This document shows positions 1 through 8,186 of a DNA stretch of 64,000 bases, in pieces. The translations under genes were made by a program, and so were the position numbers. Source of the stretch: Gp6-AA40 sp035711805 (GTDB taxonomy: Bacteria; Acidobacteriota; Vicinamibacteria; Vicinamibacterales; UBA2999); the NCBI GenBank assembly GCA_035711805.1, contig DASTBV010000033.1, positions 9,660 through 73,659 of the forward strand, read 5' to 3'. How positions within the stretch are numbered: position 1 is the stretch's first letter; each line of letters starts with the position of its first letter. Under the pieces are notes generated by a model, which was not told the origin of the DNA, searched no databases, and saw only the letters and a list, made by a program, of their open reading frames with translations.

Positions 1-215
1 GCGAAGTGCGAATAGTGGTCGAAGAAGAAGGACGTGACGTGGTCGTTGAAAATCATCACCAGCACGTCCGGTTTCCGGTCGGCCAGCCACTGCTGCACGG
101 GCTTGTAGCCCTCGAAGATCGGCGCCCAGACGGGGTCGTTCTCCTTGTGCGCGTCGAGCGCGAAGCCGATGGTGGGCGTATGCGAGGTGGCGACGGCGCC
201 GACGATTGTGGCCAT
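1..215 (-). CDS. Class III extradiol ring-cleavage dioxygenase, LigB-type catalytic subunit (partial)
   Basis: Only the first 71 codons are inside the window; the gene runs off the left edge. The protein begins MATIVGAVATSH and later has a FNDHVTSFFFDH segment. In LigB-type protocatechuate 4,5-dioxygenases two of the iron ligands are a His near residue 12 and a His near residue 61; here they match His12 and His59. The family opens catechol-type rings (protocatechuate, gallate and relatives) with Fe(II) and O2 in the cytoplasm. Substrate cannot be decided from this fragment. It is transcribed divergently from the cytochrome lipoprotein at 468. Confidence 0.85.
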   Translation of the reverse strand, partial: MATIVGAVATSHTPTIGFALDAHKENDPVWAPIFEGYKPVQQWLADRKPDVLVMIFNDHVTSFFFDHYSHF

Positions 216-467
216 GACAAGTCTCGTTGACGACGGGTGTTGCGGCGGGCGGTGCAACCAACCTGCCATCAACGTGACGGCCAGCAGCCTCCAAGCGGAC
301 CGCTCGTCGCCTCGACCAGCACCTCGGTCTCCACGAACTATTTCGCGTTGTCCGTGAGATTCTCCGCGCCGTGGCGGCGGTGCACGAATCCGCCGCCACA
401 AAGAGCACGACTTCGTGAACGTCGCGCTGCTCCGCAATCTGGACCCCGGCTTGCAGCGCCGGGCCGC

Positions 468-1010
468 ATGACGACGAGACTAATCGTGGCAGTCGCGCTC
501 GCGGCCGCGGGCGTTGGTTGCAGCAAGCCGCAGGCGGAGCCGGTAGCCTTCACCCCACAGCCGCACGCGAACCTGGCGCAGGTGATGCGCGGGATTCCAT
601 TTACGTTCTCGAACATCGTCTTCGACGCGCAGGCGCAGGATCCGGGAGCGCCCCGGTCGGCGGCCGAAGTGACGGGTAGTGCGACGGAGACGTTCAAGAA
701 CGTGTACGGCGGATGGCAGGAGGTTGAGAACAGCGCCCTGGCGCTGGCGGAAACGGCCAACCTGCTGATGATTCCGGGACGACTCTGCGAGAACGGAAAG
801 CCGGTGCCGGTGCAGGAAGAAACCTACCGCAAGGCGGTCGAAGGCCTGGCGGCGGCCGGTCTGGCAGCGTACAAGGCGGCACAGTCCAAGAACATGGACG
901 CCATCGTCGACGTCAGCGACACGGTGGCGGTGGCCTGCGCGAACTGCCACGAGCCGTACCGAGATTTCGACGACCAGAGCCGGCGGTGTACGCCGGTTGA
1001 TACCAAGTAG
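468..1010 (+). CDS. Cytochrome c-like lipoprotein
   Basis: 180 aa. The N-terminus is a lipoprotein signal with an AAGVGC lipobox at about residues 14-19, so the mature protein should be lipid-anchored outside the inner membrane. A single CANCH haem-attachment motif lies near the C-terminus (residues 157-161) after a helical region, the layout of class II (c'-type) cytochromes. ATG 468 is chosen because it sits directly before the signal peptide; the frame is open further upstream but encodes nothing recognisable. It may pass electrons for the convergent molybdoenzyme downstream, but that is inference from position only. Confidence 0.8.
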   Translation: MTTRLIVAVALAAAGVGCSKPQAEPVAFTPQPHANLAQVMRGIPFTFSNIVFDAQAQDPGAPRSAAEVTGSATETFKNVYGGWQEVENSALALAETANLLMIPGRLCENGKPVPVQEETYRKAVEGLAAAGLAAYKAAQSKNMDAIVDVSDTVAVACANCHEPYRDFDDQSRRCTPVDTK

Positions 1011-1098
1011 TCCCCTGGTTCTTGGTCCCTGGTTCCTTGTCCGGACGGACCGAGCACCAGGGACGGACCGTGGACCAGGAACCAGGCACCAAGGACGA
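1011..1098. repeat. Inverted word repeat between convergent genes (family B)
   Basis: The spacer is built of variants of CCTGGTTC followed by their complements (GGACCAGGAACCAGG). It can fold as an imperfect hairpin and probably acts as a bidirectional terminator. It shares the 12-mer ACCAAGGACGAA (1088-1099) with the spacer near 20746-20757; in both places this word sits at the 3' end of a minus-strand gene. Confidence 0.7.
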
Positions 1099-1099
1099 A

Positions 1100-2275
1100 T
1101 TAAGCGATCATCACCTTCCGCGGGAATTGCGAGTTGTCCTCGAGGAAGGTTTTCTTCCGCGCCAGCTCCATTATTGTCGGCTGCACCACGCCGTTGGCGT
1201 CTGTCGCCCTCGAGACGAGTGTGTGCTCGCCGGGTGTCGCGCCAGTCCAGCGGTAGGAGAACAGCTTCCACGAATACTGCGTGTTCGCCGGATCCAGCGT
1301 CGCCCGCTGCCACGGCCCCTCGTCCACCTTGACTTCAACCGATCGCAGCGGCGTGCCATCGTTGAGGACGAAGCCGTACACCGTGTGCGCGTCGGCGGAT
1401 TTCCTGACCCGCGCGATCACTGACTTCAGGTTCAGCCTGGAGACTTCGCTTTCAACGAACTGCGTGGCCGGATCGTTGAGCTCCCCGGTGCCACCGACCG
1501 CACGGACGGTGCGATACCAGCGCGCCTGGTAATTCCCGAGGAAACGGTTCTCCTGCAGGTGGATCTCCGACAGCCACTTGACGTTGGCGACGCCGTACCA
1601 GCCGGGCATGACGACACGCAGCGGGAAGCCGTGATCGCGGTCGAGCGGCTTGCCGTTCAGCGCCCAGGCCAGCAGCGGATCGGGCTTCATCGCGTTCTCG
1701 AGCGTGATGCTGCGGGCGAACTGCTGCTGCACCTTCAGCGTCTGCTGCCTGAAGACGACGTCTTCGCCGCCCTTGTCGGCGCCAAAGAAGACGACCTCGC
1801 GCGCCTTGTCGTCCACGCCGGCGCGCCGCAGCACATCGCGCAGACGCACGCCCGTGAAGCGCCCGCATGACGAGAGGCCCTGCATCCCGCGCGGGCTGTT
1901 GCCGGAACACTCATATCCATTCACGACGTCGGTGCTGCGCATCGACTGCAGGTCGGCGAGCGACAGCTCGGCCGGTTTGGTAAACAGCCCGGTCAGCTTC
2001 AGCCGGTACGCCGCCGGATCGAGCTGCGGCTTGTCGTAGTGCTGGATGAAGAAGAACTGATCGGTGGGTGTGATCAAACCCTCGATCTTCCGCAGGTCGA
2101 GCACGCGGCGGGCGCCGTCCGCCGGTCCGGTGACGAAGTTCGCCGGGTAATCCGTGAACGGGACGTCAACCTCGCCCTGCGCCAGGGCGGGCAGCGCCCA
2201 CTCCGGAATCAGCGCCAGGCCGGCAGCGGCCGTCAGGCCGAGTTTCAACGTGTCACGCCGTGTCAGTTCGCTCAT
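1100..2275 (-). CDS. Sulfite oxidase-like molybdopterin-dependent oxidoreductase, Tat-exported
   Basis: 391 aa. A twin-arginine signal (LTRRDTLKLG, then a hydrophobic stretch ending ALA) predicts folded export with the Mo cofactor inserted. The oxidoreductase molybdopterin domain covers roughly residues 60-250 and includes NGYECSGNSPRG, whose Cys is the expected Mo ligand. A Mo-co dimerisation domain follows (around VEVKVDEGPWQRATL). The family includes sulfite dehydrogenases and SoxC; the substrate here is not clear. ATG 2275 is preferred over an upstream in-frame ATG because it places the RR motif at the usual distance. The electron acceptor could be the cytochrome lipoprotein encoded convergently. 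Confidence 0.9.
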   Translation of the reverse strand: MSELTRRDTLKLGLTAAAGLALIPEWALPALAQGEVDVPFTDYPANFVTGPADGARRVLDLRKIEGLITPTDQFFFIQHYDKPQLDPAAYRLKLTGLFTKPAELSLADLQSMRSTDVVNGYECSGNSPRGMQGLSSCGRFTGVRLRDVLRRAGVDDKAREVVFFGADKGGEDVVFRQQTLKVQQQFARSITLENAMKPDPLLAWALNGKPLDRDHGFPLRVVMPGWYGVANVKWLSEIHLQENRFLGNYQARWYRTVRAVGGTGELNDPATQFVESEVSRLNLKSVIARVRKSADAHTVYGFVLNDGTPLRSVEVKVDEGPWQRATLDPANTQYSWKLFSYRWTGATPGEHTLVSRATDANGVVQPTIMELARKKTFLEDNSQFPRKVMIA

Positions 2276-2326
2276 GGCATCCCCTCGTCGCCGGATCATA
2301 CAGCCGAAGGAGCGGGGTTGCGTCGC

Positions 2327-2332
2327 TATAAT
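2327..2332 (+). promoter_or_regulatory. -10 box TATAAT, near-leaderless start
   Basis: A consensus TATAAT ends 9 bases before ATG 2342 and there is no Shine-Dalgarno in the gap, so the transcript would start at or within a few bases of the start codon. Confidence 0.6.
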
Positions 2333-2341
2333 CGCCCCCAG

Positions 2342-3685
2342 ATGTCCACTTCGGGACGCGCGGTGAACCGATCCCCGACCATGGCGCTGCTCGTCGGCCT
2401 GGTGCTGACGCTGGCGTTAGTCATCGCCTATTCCTGGTACATCACCGGTCAGATCAGCGGCTTGCGAAGCCTCCAGACCGAGCTCACGGATCGGAATCGC
2501 CGCGAGTCGCTGCAGCTGCTGCGCATCCAGAAAGACCTCAACGATCTGGCGAACTCCATGCGCGACATGCTCGCCGGCGACGAACCGTACCCGCTGTCGG
2601 CGTGGTCGGCTCCGTTCGCGCGCATCCGTGCGGATCTCGATGACGCCTTGAAGCAGCAGGAGGCGGTGGCGCTCGCCCGTCGAACGCCGGAACAGGCGCA
2701 ATATCTGGCGCAGTCCGTCGCGCAGTTCTGGGATGCCACAGATCGCATGTTTGCGCTCGCGCGCGCGGGCAGAGACGACGAGGCACGCGCGCAGATTCGC
2801 CTCACGCTGCAGGCGAGGCAGGACTCGCTCAGCAACGCCGTCGCGCGGCTGCTCGTCCAGAACAACGAGGCCGAACGAGAAGTGGTGGCTCAGGTACAGG
2901 AGATTTACGACCGCGTCGAACGGCGGGTGTATTGGTTCCTTGCCGCCACACTGCTGGCGATCACGGCCACGAGCCTCTATCTGATTCGGACAAACCGCCG
3001 TCTGTTCAAGGAGCTCGCCTCACTGTCGGACCAACGACGGGACGTGGCGCAGACGCTCATCGCCACCCGCGAAGCCACGCTGAGGGAGATCTCGCGCGAG
3101 CTGCACGACGAATTCGGACAGGTGCTGACGGCGATAGGCTCGATGCTGGGCCGCGTCAGCCGGCGCGTCCCGGACGACTCGCTGCTGCGGGCGGATTTGC
3201 GGGAGATCGGCGAAGCGGCGCAGGGCGCGCTGGACAACGTCCGCGGCCTCTCGCAGTCGCTGCACCCCTCCATCCTCGAGGAACTCGGCCTCGAGAGCAC
3301 GATCGAGTGGTATCTGTCGACGTTCGAACGACAGTCAGGGGTGTCCGTCTCCTACGAGCGGATCGGCGATCCCGTCCGCGTGGACGACCAGACGGCCATT
3401 CACGTCTACCGGATTCTGCAGGAGGCGCTCGCGAATGTGGCGCGGCATTCGGGTGCGACGCAGGCACAGGTCCGCCTGCGATCGCGCGGCCGGTCGCTCG
3501 AACTCGAGGTCGAGGATCGCGGCCGCGGGTTCAGTCCGGGCGCCTCCCGTCGGGGCCTCGGCCTGGTGGCCATGCGCGAACGTGCCGCGCTGCTGGGCGG
3601 GACGCTCACGGTGGGGGGTGGCGCCGACGGCGGCACACACGTCCGGTTGATCGTCCCGCTGAAGGCGCCCAGCGCGGTGGCATGA
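2342..3685 (+). CDS. NarL-type sensor histidine kinase
   Basis: 447 aa, membrane-bound. Two transmembrane helices (about residues 14-34 and 200-220) bracket a helical periplasmic sensor. The HisKA_3 dimerisation/phosphoacceptor segment is EISRELHDEFGQVLTAIG with the His in ELHDE. The ATPase domain follows, with ILQEALANVARHSGA (N-box) and GLGLVAMRERAALLGG. HisKA_3 kinases pair with LuxR-type regulators, and one starts inside this gene's stop codon (ATGA overlap). The open frame begins far upstream, but ATG 2342 is the first plausible start and follows the TATAAT box. Confidence 0.93.
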   Translation: MSTSGRAVNRSPTMALLVGLVLTLALVIAYSWYITGQISGLRSLQTELTDRNRRESLQLLRIQKDLNDLANSMRDMLAGDEPYPLSAWSAPFARIRADLDDALKQQEAVALARRTPEQAQYLAQSVAQFWDATDRMFALARAGRDDEARAQIRLTLQARQDSLSNAVARLLVQNNEAEREVVAQVQEIYDRVERRVYWFLAATLLAITATSLYLIRTNRRLFKELASLSDQRRDVAQTLIATREATLREISRELHDEFGQVLTAIGSMLGRVSRRVPDDSLLRADLREIGEAAQGALDNVRGLSQSLHPSILEELGLESTIEWYLSTFERQSGVSVSYERIGDPVRVDDQTAIHVYRILQEALANVARHSGATQAQVRLRSRGRSLELEVEDRGRGFSPGASRRGLGLVAMRERAALLGGTLTVGGGADGGTHVRLIVPLKAPSAVA

Positions 3686-4305
3686 GCGCGCGAATCACCG
3701 TTCTGCTGGCCGACGATCATCACCTGGTGCGGCGTGGTTTCCGGCGCCTGCTCGAGGACGACGCACGGCTCGAGGTGGTTGGCGAGGCGGCGGACGGCGA
3801 GGAAGCCGTGCGCCTGGCGACCGAGCTGCGGCCGCGGGTCGTAGTGATGGACGCGGCGATGCCGGGGATGAGCGGCATGGCGGCCACGCGAGCGATTCGG
3901 GCGGCGGCTCCAGAGGTGGCGGTCCTGATGCTCAGCATGCATTCGGAGGAGACGGTCGTGCGTCAGGCGATGGACGCGGGCGCCCGCGGCTACATCCTCA
4001 AGAACGTGGTCGACCTCGATCTCGCAGCGGCGATTGTTCGGGTTGCGGCAGGGGAGAGCGTGTTCGATCAGACACTGGTGAAGCCGTCGCTGACCGGCGA
4101 GCGGAACCGGCTGACGCCGCGCGAGCTCGAAGTGCTGCAGTTGATCTGCGACGGGCTGTCGAACAAGGACATCGCCGCGCGGTTGCAGGTGAGCGTCAAT
4201 ACGGTGGCGGTGCATCGCGCCAACATCATGAACACGCTGGGCGTGCACAAGACCGCCGAGCTGGTGGTCTACGCCCTCCAGCACGGCCTCGTGAATCCGT
4301 TGTGA
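3682..4305 (+). CDS. NarL/FixJ-family response regulator
   Basis: 207 aa. An N-terminal receiver (residues 1-120) has the acidic pair LADDHH and the phosphoacceptor Asp in VVVMDAAMPGMSG. The C-terminal LuxR helix-turn-helix reads LTPRELEVLQLICDGLSNKD, then VHRANIMNTLGVHKTAELV. It overlaps the kinase by four bases and the FG-GAP gene by four bases, so all three should be made from one transcript with coupled translation. It is expected to bind DNA as a dimer when phosphorylated. Confidence 0.95.
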   Translation: MSARITVLLADDHHLVRRGFRRLLEDDARLEVVGEAADGEEAVRLATELRPRVVVMDAAMPGMSGMAATRAIRAAAPEVAVLMLSMHSEETVVRQAMDAGARGYILKNVVDLDLAAAIVRVAAGESVFDQTLVKPSLTGERNRLTPRELEVLQLICDGLSNKDIAARLQVSVNTVAVHRANIMNTLGVHKTAELVVYALQHGLVNPL

Positions 4306-5993
4306 CGCTCGGCCGACGCGAGTTTCTCCGGCAATGCGCCGCCGGCGCGGGCCTCGCTGCTGCTCCGCGCCTGGCCCTCGGCCAGGCAGGTTCACCCGGC
4401 TTTCAGTTCGTTGACGTGACCGGGCCGGCGGGGCTGACGTTCCGTCACAACAACGGCGCCTACGGCGGCAAGCTGCTGCCTGAAACGCTCGGCTCCGGCT
4501 GCGCGTTTCTCGACTACGACAACGACGGCTGGCAGGACATCCTGCTCGTGAACGGTTCCGACTGGCCGGGTCATCGCCGGCAGCGCTCCACGCTGCGCCT
4601 GTACCGCAACAATCGCAACGGGACCTTCACCGACGTCACACGAGTCGCGGGTCTCGACGTCGAGATGTATGGGATGGGAGTGGCCGTCGGCGACTTCAAC
4701 AACGACGGCTTTCCCGATGTGTTCGTCAGCTGCGTCGGCCAGAACCGCCTCTTCCGCAACACCGGCAAGGGCGCCTTCGTCGATGTGACGAAGGCCAGCG
4801 GCCTGGGCGGGCGCAGCGCGTTCAGCACGTCCGCCATGTGGGTCGACGTCGATCGCGACGGCCTCCTCGATCTGTTCGTCTGCAATTACGTCCGGTGGTC
4901 GACCGATCGCGACGTCTTCTGCAGCCTCGATGGGAAGCAGAAATCGTACTGCACGCCCGAGGCGTATCGGGGCGACACCTCGTGGCTGTTCCGCAATCGC
5001 GGCGACGGGACGTTCGAGGACGTGACGGCGACGTGCGGCATCTTCGACTCCACGTCGAAGTCACTGGGCGTGGCGCTGATCGACGACGACCAGGACGGCT
5101 GGCCGGACATCTTCGTGGCGAACGACACGCAGCCGAACAAGCTGTATCGCAACCAGCGGAACGGAACGTTCACCGACATCGCGCTGAAGGCGGGAGTGGC
5201 GCTGAGCGCCGACGGCAAGGCTCGCGCCGGGATGGGCGTCGACGCCGGTGAGGTCGACAATTCGGGAGTCGCGTCGCTGGCCATCACGAACTTCGAAGGC
5301 GAAATGATCGGTCTGTATCGCCGATCGCGCCAGGGCACGTATCGCGATGTCGCCACGGAGGCGGGGGTTGGTTTCCCCTCGCGCAACTACCTGGGATTCG
5401 GTTGCGTGCTTGGCGATTTCGATCTCGACGGGCGGCTGGATCTTCTCACCGTGAACGGTCATATCGACGACACCGTTCGCAACATCCGCGGCAACGTCGG
5501 GTACGCCCAGCGGCCGCAGCTGTTTCTGAATCAGGGGAACTTCCGGTTCCGTGATGCGTCGGGAGCCGTCGGGCGCGGATTCGCGCAGCCGCGCGTCGGA
5601 CGCGGCCTGGCGGTCGGAGACTTTGACCGCGACGGTGACCTGGACGTCCTGATGACCACCAACAACGGTTCAGCCGTGCTGCTGCGCAACGATCAGACCG
5701 CGGGCAATCGCAGCATCCGCTTCCGGCTGCGCGGCACGGTCTCGAATCGTGACGCGATCGGCAGCACCGTCCGCATCGTCTACGAGGGCGTCAGCCAATC
5801 GCGGATGGTCAAGAGCGGCTCCAGCTACCTCTCTCAGTCAGAGCTTCCCGTCACTTTCGGCGTCGGCCGCCGCGACCGTATCGACCGGGCGCTCGTGACC
5901 TGGCCGAACGGCCGCACCGAGGAATTCAAGAGTCTCGCGACTGGTCGCAGCTACGACTGCATCGAGGGCAAAGGGCTGGTCGGATCGTTCTGA
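4302..5993 (+). CDS. Secreted FG-GAP/VCBS repeat protein with ASPIC/UnbV C-terminus (CRTAC1-like)
   Basis: 563 aa. The start is GTG 4302 (GTGA overlap with the regulator). A Tat-like signal (RREFLRQCAAGAG...) leads into repeated calcium-binding FG-GAP/VCBS units with DYDNDGW, DFNNDGFPD, DVDRDGLLDLF, DDDQDGWPDIF, DFDLDGRLDLL and DFDRDGDLDVL, which predict a seven-bladed beta-propeller. The last ~80 residues match ASPIC/UnbV (GSTVRIVYEG ... VTWPNGRTEEF). Such proteins are outside the cell and are thought to bind ligands or carbohydrates; no enzymatic role is established. Coupling to a kinase-regulator pair is unusual and hints that it takes part in, or is the target of, that sensing pathway. 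Confidence 0.92.
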   Translation: MTLGRREFLRQCAAGAGLAAAPRLALGQAGSPGFQFVDVTGPAGLTFRHNNGAYGGKLLPETLGSGCAFLDYDNDGWQDILLVNGSDWPGHRRQRSTLRLYRNNRNGTFTDVTRVAGLDVEMYGMGVAVGDFNNDGFPDVFVSCVGQNRLFRNTGKGAFVDVTKASGLGGRSAFSTSAMWVDVDRDGLLDLFVCNYVRWSTDRDVFCSLDGKQKSYCTPEAYRGDTSWLFRNRGDGTFEDVTATCGIFDSTSKSLGVALIDDDQDGWPDIFVANDTQPNKLYRNQRNGTFTDIALKAGVALSADGKARAGMGVDAGEVDNSGVASLAITNFEGEMIGLYRRSRQGTYRDVATEAGVGFPSRNYLGFGCVLGDFDLDGRLDLLTVNGHIDDTVRNIRGNVGYAQRPQLFLNQGNFRFRDASGAVGRGFAQPRVGRGLAVGDFDRDGDLDVLMTTNNGSAVLLRNDQTAGNRSIRFRLRGTVSNRDAIGSTVRIVYEGVSQSRMVKSGSSYLSQSELPVTFGVGRRDRIDRALVTWPNGRTEEFKSLATGRSYDCIEGKGLVGSF

Positions 5994-5995
5994 CG

Positions 5996-6064
5996 CTGGC
6001 CGGTGCGAGATGGCACCGGTCGGTGCGACGTGCGTTCCGCTGGTCGGTGCGAGGTGGCACCGGC
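5996..6064. repeat. Word repeat family I, left copy (GGTCGGTGCGA)
   Basis: Three spaced copies of CGGTGCGA with GGCACCGG words lie directly after the FG-GAP gene. The complement (TCGCACCGACC type) appears at 6341-6411, so the IS256 remnant between them is flanked by inverted words. Related sequence recurs at 13108-13213. Confidence 0.6.
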
Positions 6065-6065
6065 T

Positions 6066-6245
6066 ATGCGCCGCAAGCCGAAAGGCAAGCCCGACGCGCC
6101 CCTGGCGCCCGTCCCGTCTGAGATTCTCGACCAGTTCGTTCGGCAAGGTCCGCTGAGTTCCGAGGAGCTCGATGCCGCCGTTCGACGCTTCAAGAACGCC
6201 ATCATCGAGCGGGCCCTCGGAGGCGAGCTGACGCGTCTTGGCCCC
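6066..6245 (+). pseudogene. IS256/Mutator-family transposase N-terminal remnant
   Basis: From ATG 6066 the frame encodes MRRKPKGKPDAPLAPVPSE, then a helical segment ending NAIIERALGGELTRLG. This resembles the N-terminal segment of IS256-type transposases (an ILDQF...LLKQLTKALIERAL-ELT pattern). Similarity stops after about 58 residues and the DDE catalytic part is absent, so only the 5' end survives. It is flanked by inverted word repeats. The call rests on recalled family pattern and would need a profile search. Confidence 0.5.
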
Positions 6246-6340
6246 GCGTCCCATTGCGGTGATTGCTCGTCTCCTCGGGCTTCTGGCCACCGGGCGGATA
6301 CCCGAGGTGGTGCGGTTTCCCACAGCAGCCTGCTCGCACC

Positions 6341-6411
6341 AACCCGGCGCAGCCGCTTCGTCCAACCCGGCGCAGCCTGTTCGCACCGACCCGGCGCCTG
6401 CATCGGCGCGA
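6341..6411. repeat. Word repeat family I, right copy
   Basis: Three degenerate units of the type CCAACCCGGCGCAGCC(TG)TTCGCACC. The 22 bases at 6369-6390 are repeated exactly at 13172-13193, nearly 7 kb away. Confidence 0.7.
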
Positions 6412-6511
6412 GAGTTGCTCTAACCCTGTCAGGACATCAAGAAAACCACGAAATGTGCGGGATCTTTCGCCGGCGCGCGAAATTTTCCCCACGGGAGACA
6501 GAGTTATCAGC

Positions 6512-7915
6512 ATGGCAACCGCAACACTACTCGTTGTCGACGACGAAGAACTGGTGAGATGGTCGCTGCGCGAGCGTTTTCGCCGCGAGGGCTATACCGT
6601 CGTCGAGGCGCCGACCGCGGCTTCCGCACTGGAGCAGGTCGCCGGGGGAATCGACCTGGTGCTGCTCGACTACCGGCTGCCGGATGGCGACGGCCTCACT
6701 GTTCTTCGTCGGATCAAGGAGGTCGCACCGGATACACCGGTCATCCTGATGACGGCGTTCTCGACCGTCGAGAACGCCGTCGAGGCGATGCGACACGGTG
6801 CCTACCACTATCTGAACAAGCCGTTCAACCTTGATGACGTCGCCATTACCGTCGAGAAGGCGCTCGAAACGAGCCGCCTTCGCCGCGAGGTGCGTGCCTA
6901 TCGCAGCAGTCAGAGCCGCGAGTACGGCTTCGACGCCATCATTGGCTCGTCGTCGGCGATGACGGCGGCCAAAGCGCTGCTGGTGCGCATCGCCAACAGT
7001 CCCGCCTCGACGGTCCTGCTGACGGGCGAGACGGGAACCGGCAAGGACCTGGCGGCAAAGGCCATTCACTTCAACAGCGACCGCGCCGCGAAGCCGTTCG
7101 TCAACATCACCTGTTCCGCACTGCCGGAACAGCTCCTCGAAAGCGAGCTGTTCGGGCACGAGCGCGGCGCGTTCACCGATGCGCGGCAGCAGAAGCGAGG
7201 GCTGTTCGAAACGGCCGATGGCGGTACGGTGTTCCTCGACGAGATCGGGGAGATGACTCCTGGACTGCAGGCCAAGCTGCTGCGGTTCCTCGAAGAGAAG
7301 ACCTTCAAGCGGATTGGCGGACTCGCGGACATCCGCGTCGATGTCCGGGTGATCGCCGCAACACACCGCAACCTGGAAGATGAGGTCAGGGCCGGGAAGT
7401 TCCGTGAGGACCTCTTCTACAGGCTGCAGGTGATGCCGGTGACGCTGCCGGCCCTGCGCGAACGACGCGGCGACATTCCGCTGCTGGTGAACTACTACGT
7501 CGATCGCTACAACCGCGAGTTCCGCAAGCGCGTGCGTGGCGTGAGCCCGGATGCGCTGACGGTGCTCGAGCAGTACCGCTGGCCGGGCAATGTCCGGGAG
7601 CTGCGCAATGCGATCGAGCGGGCGATGCTGCTGACGGATCGTGACCACCTCGCCGCGGCAGACTTCAACTCGCTGTCACGGAATGCGGTGGCGGCGACGT
7701 TCCGGCTGCCGCCGGAAGGCGTCAGTCTCGAAGAGGTCGAGCGGCAGCTGGTCGTTCAGGCGCTCGAGCGCTGCGGCGGCAATCAGACGCACGCCGGTGC
7801 GCTGCTCGGGATCAACCGCGATCAGGTCCGCTACCGGATTGAGAAGTTCGGACTGGCCAAAGCGGACAGCGTGTTTCCGCGTGGATCGTCGGCGGCCAGC
7901 TTCGCCCCGGCGTAG
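6512..7915 (+). CDS. NtrC-family sigma-54-dependent response regulator (paralogue 1)
   Basis: 467 aa in three domains. The receiver (residues 1-120) has LLVVDDEELV and the phosphoacceptor Asp in LVLLDYRLPDGDG. The AAA+ domain has Walker A GETGTGKDLA, the sigma-54 loop written GAFTDA rather than GAFTGA, and FLDEIGEM. The Fis-type HTH is LERCGGNQTHAGALLGINRD. It should bind enhancers upstream of sigma-54 promoters and drive open-complex formation. ATG 6512 is preceded by a GGGAGA Shine-Dalgarno. It is closely similar to the protein at 9997-11352, and a PAS kinase lies between them. Candidate targets are the small genes at 9550, 11790, 12022 and 12606. Confidence 0.95.
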   Translation: MATATLLVVDDEELVRWSLRERFRREGYTVVEAPTAASALEQVAGGIDLVLLDYRLPDGDGLTVLRRIKEVAPDTPVILMTAFSTVENAVEAMRHGAYHYLNKPFNLDDVAITVEKALETSRLRREVRAYRSSQSREYGFDAIIGSSSAMTAAKALLVRIANSPASTVLLTGETGTGKDLAAKAIHFNSDRAAKPFVNITCSALPEQLLESELFGHERGAFTDARQQKRGLFETADGGTVFLDEIGEMTPGLQAKLLRFLEEKTFKRIGGLADIRVDVRVIAATHRNLEDEVRAGKFREDLFYRLQVMPVTLPALRERRGDIPLLVNYYVDRYNREFRKRVRGVSPDALTVLEQYRWPGNVRELRNAIERAMLLTDRDHLAAADFNSLSRNAVAATFRLPPEGVSLEEVERQLVVQALERCGGNQTHAGALLGINRDQVRYRIEKFGLAKADSVFPRGSSAASFAPA

Positions 7916-7955
7916 CAATAGAGTCCGGCGTTGGCCGGAATGAGGAACGACCGAG

Positions 7956-8186
7956 ATGCATTCCAACGACGAGGAACGAGAGGTCGATATCAACCTGCTG
8001 GTACGCGTCTATGGCGAGTACATGGAGATGCCCGGATTGCAGCTGACACTTGCGCAGGCGTCGCGGCTCTGGAATATGAAGCCGGCCACCAGCGCGCACG
8101 TCCTGGACCGGCTGGTGGACGCGTCCTTTCTCCGCCGCGCCGGTGACCGCTACGTCCGCGCCGACTGCGGGCGGATCTGCGCCTGA
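7956..8186 (+). CDS. Small winged-helix-like protein of unknown function
   Basis: 76 aa. No family is recognised with confidence. Residues 28-72 (LTLAQASRLWNMKPATSAHV, then a DRLVDASFLRRAGDRYVRA stretch) read as a helix-turn-helix plus wing. It lies 40 bases after the NtrC-type regulator on the same strand and its last 37 bases overlap the convergent kinase gene. It could be an accessory DNA-binding or antagonist partner of the regulator; this is inference from context. Confidence 0.6.
   Translation: MHSNDEEREVDINLLVRVYGEYMEMPGLQLTLAQASRLWNMKPATSAHVLDRLVDASFLRRAGDRYVRADCGRICA

Noticed and set aside
237..467. N-terminal extension of the cytochrome lipoprotein
   Set aside because: It would bury the lipoprotein signal, which must be at the N-terminus.
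6052..6070. Sigma-54 promoter (TGGCACCGGCTATGC) before the IS256 remnant
   Set aside because: The TGGCACCGG word is part of the local repeat and the -12 element is poor; the downstream gene is a remnant.
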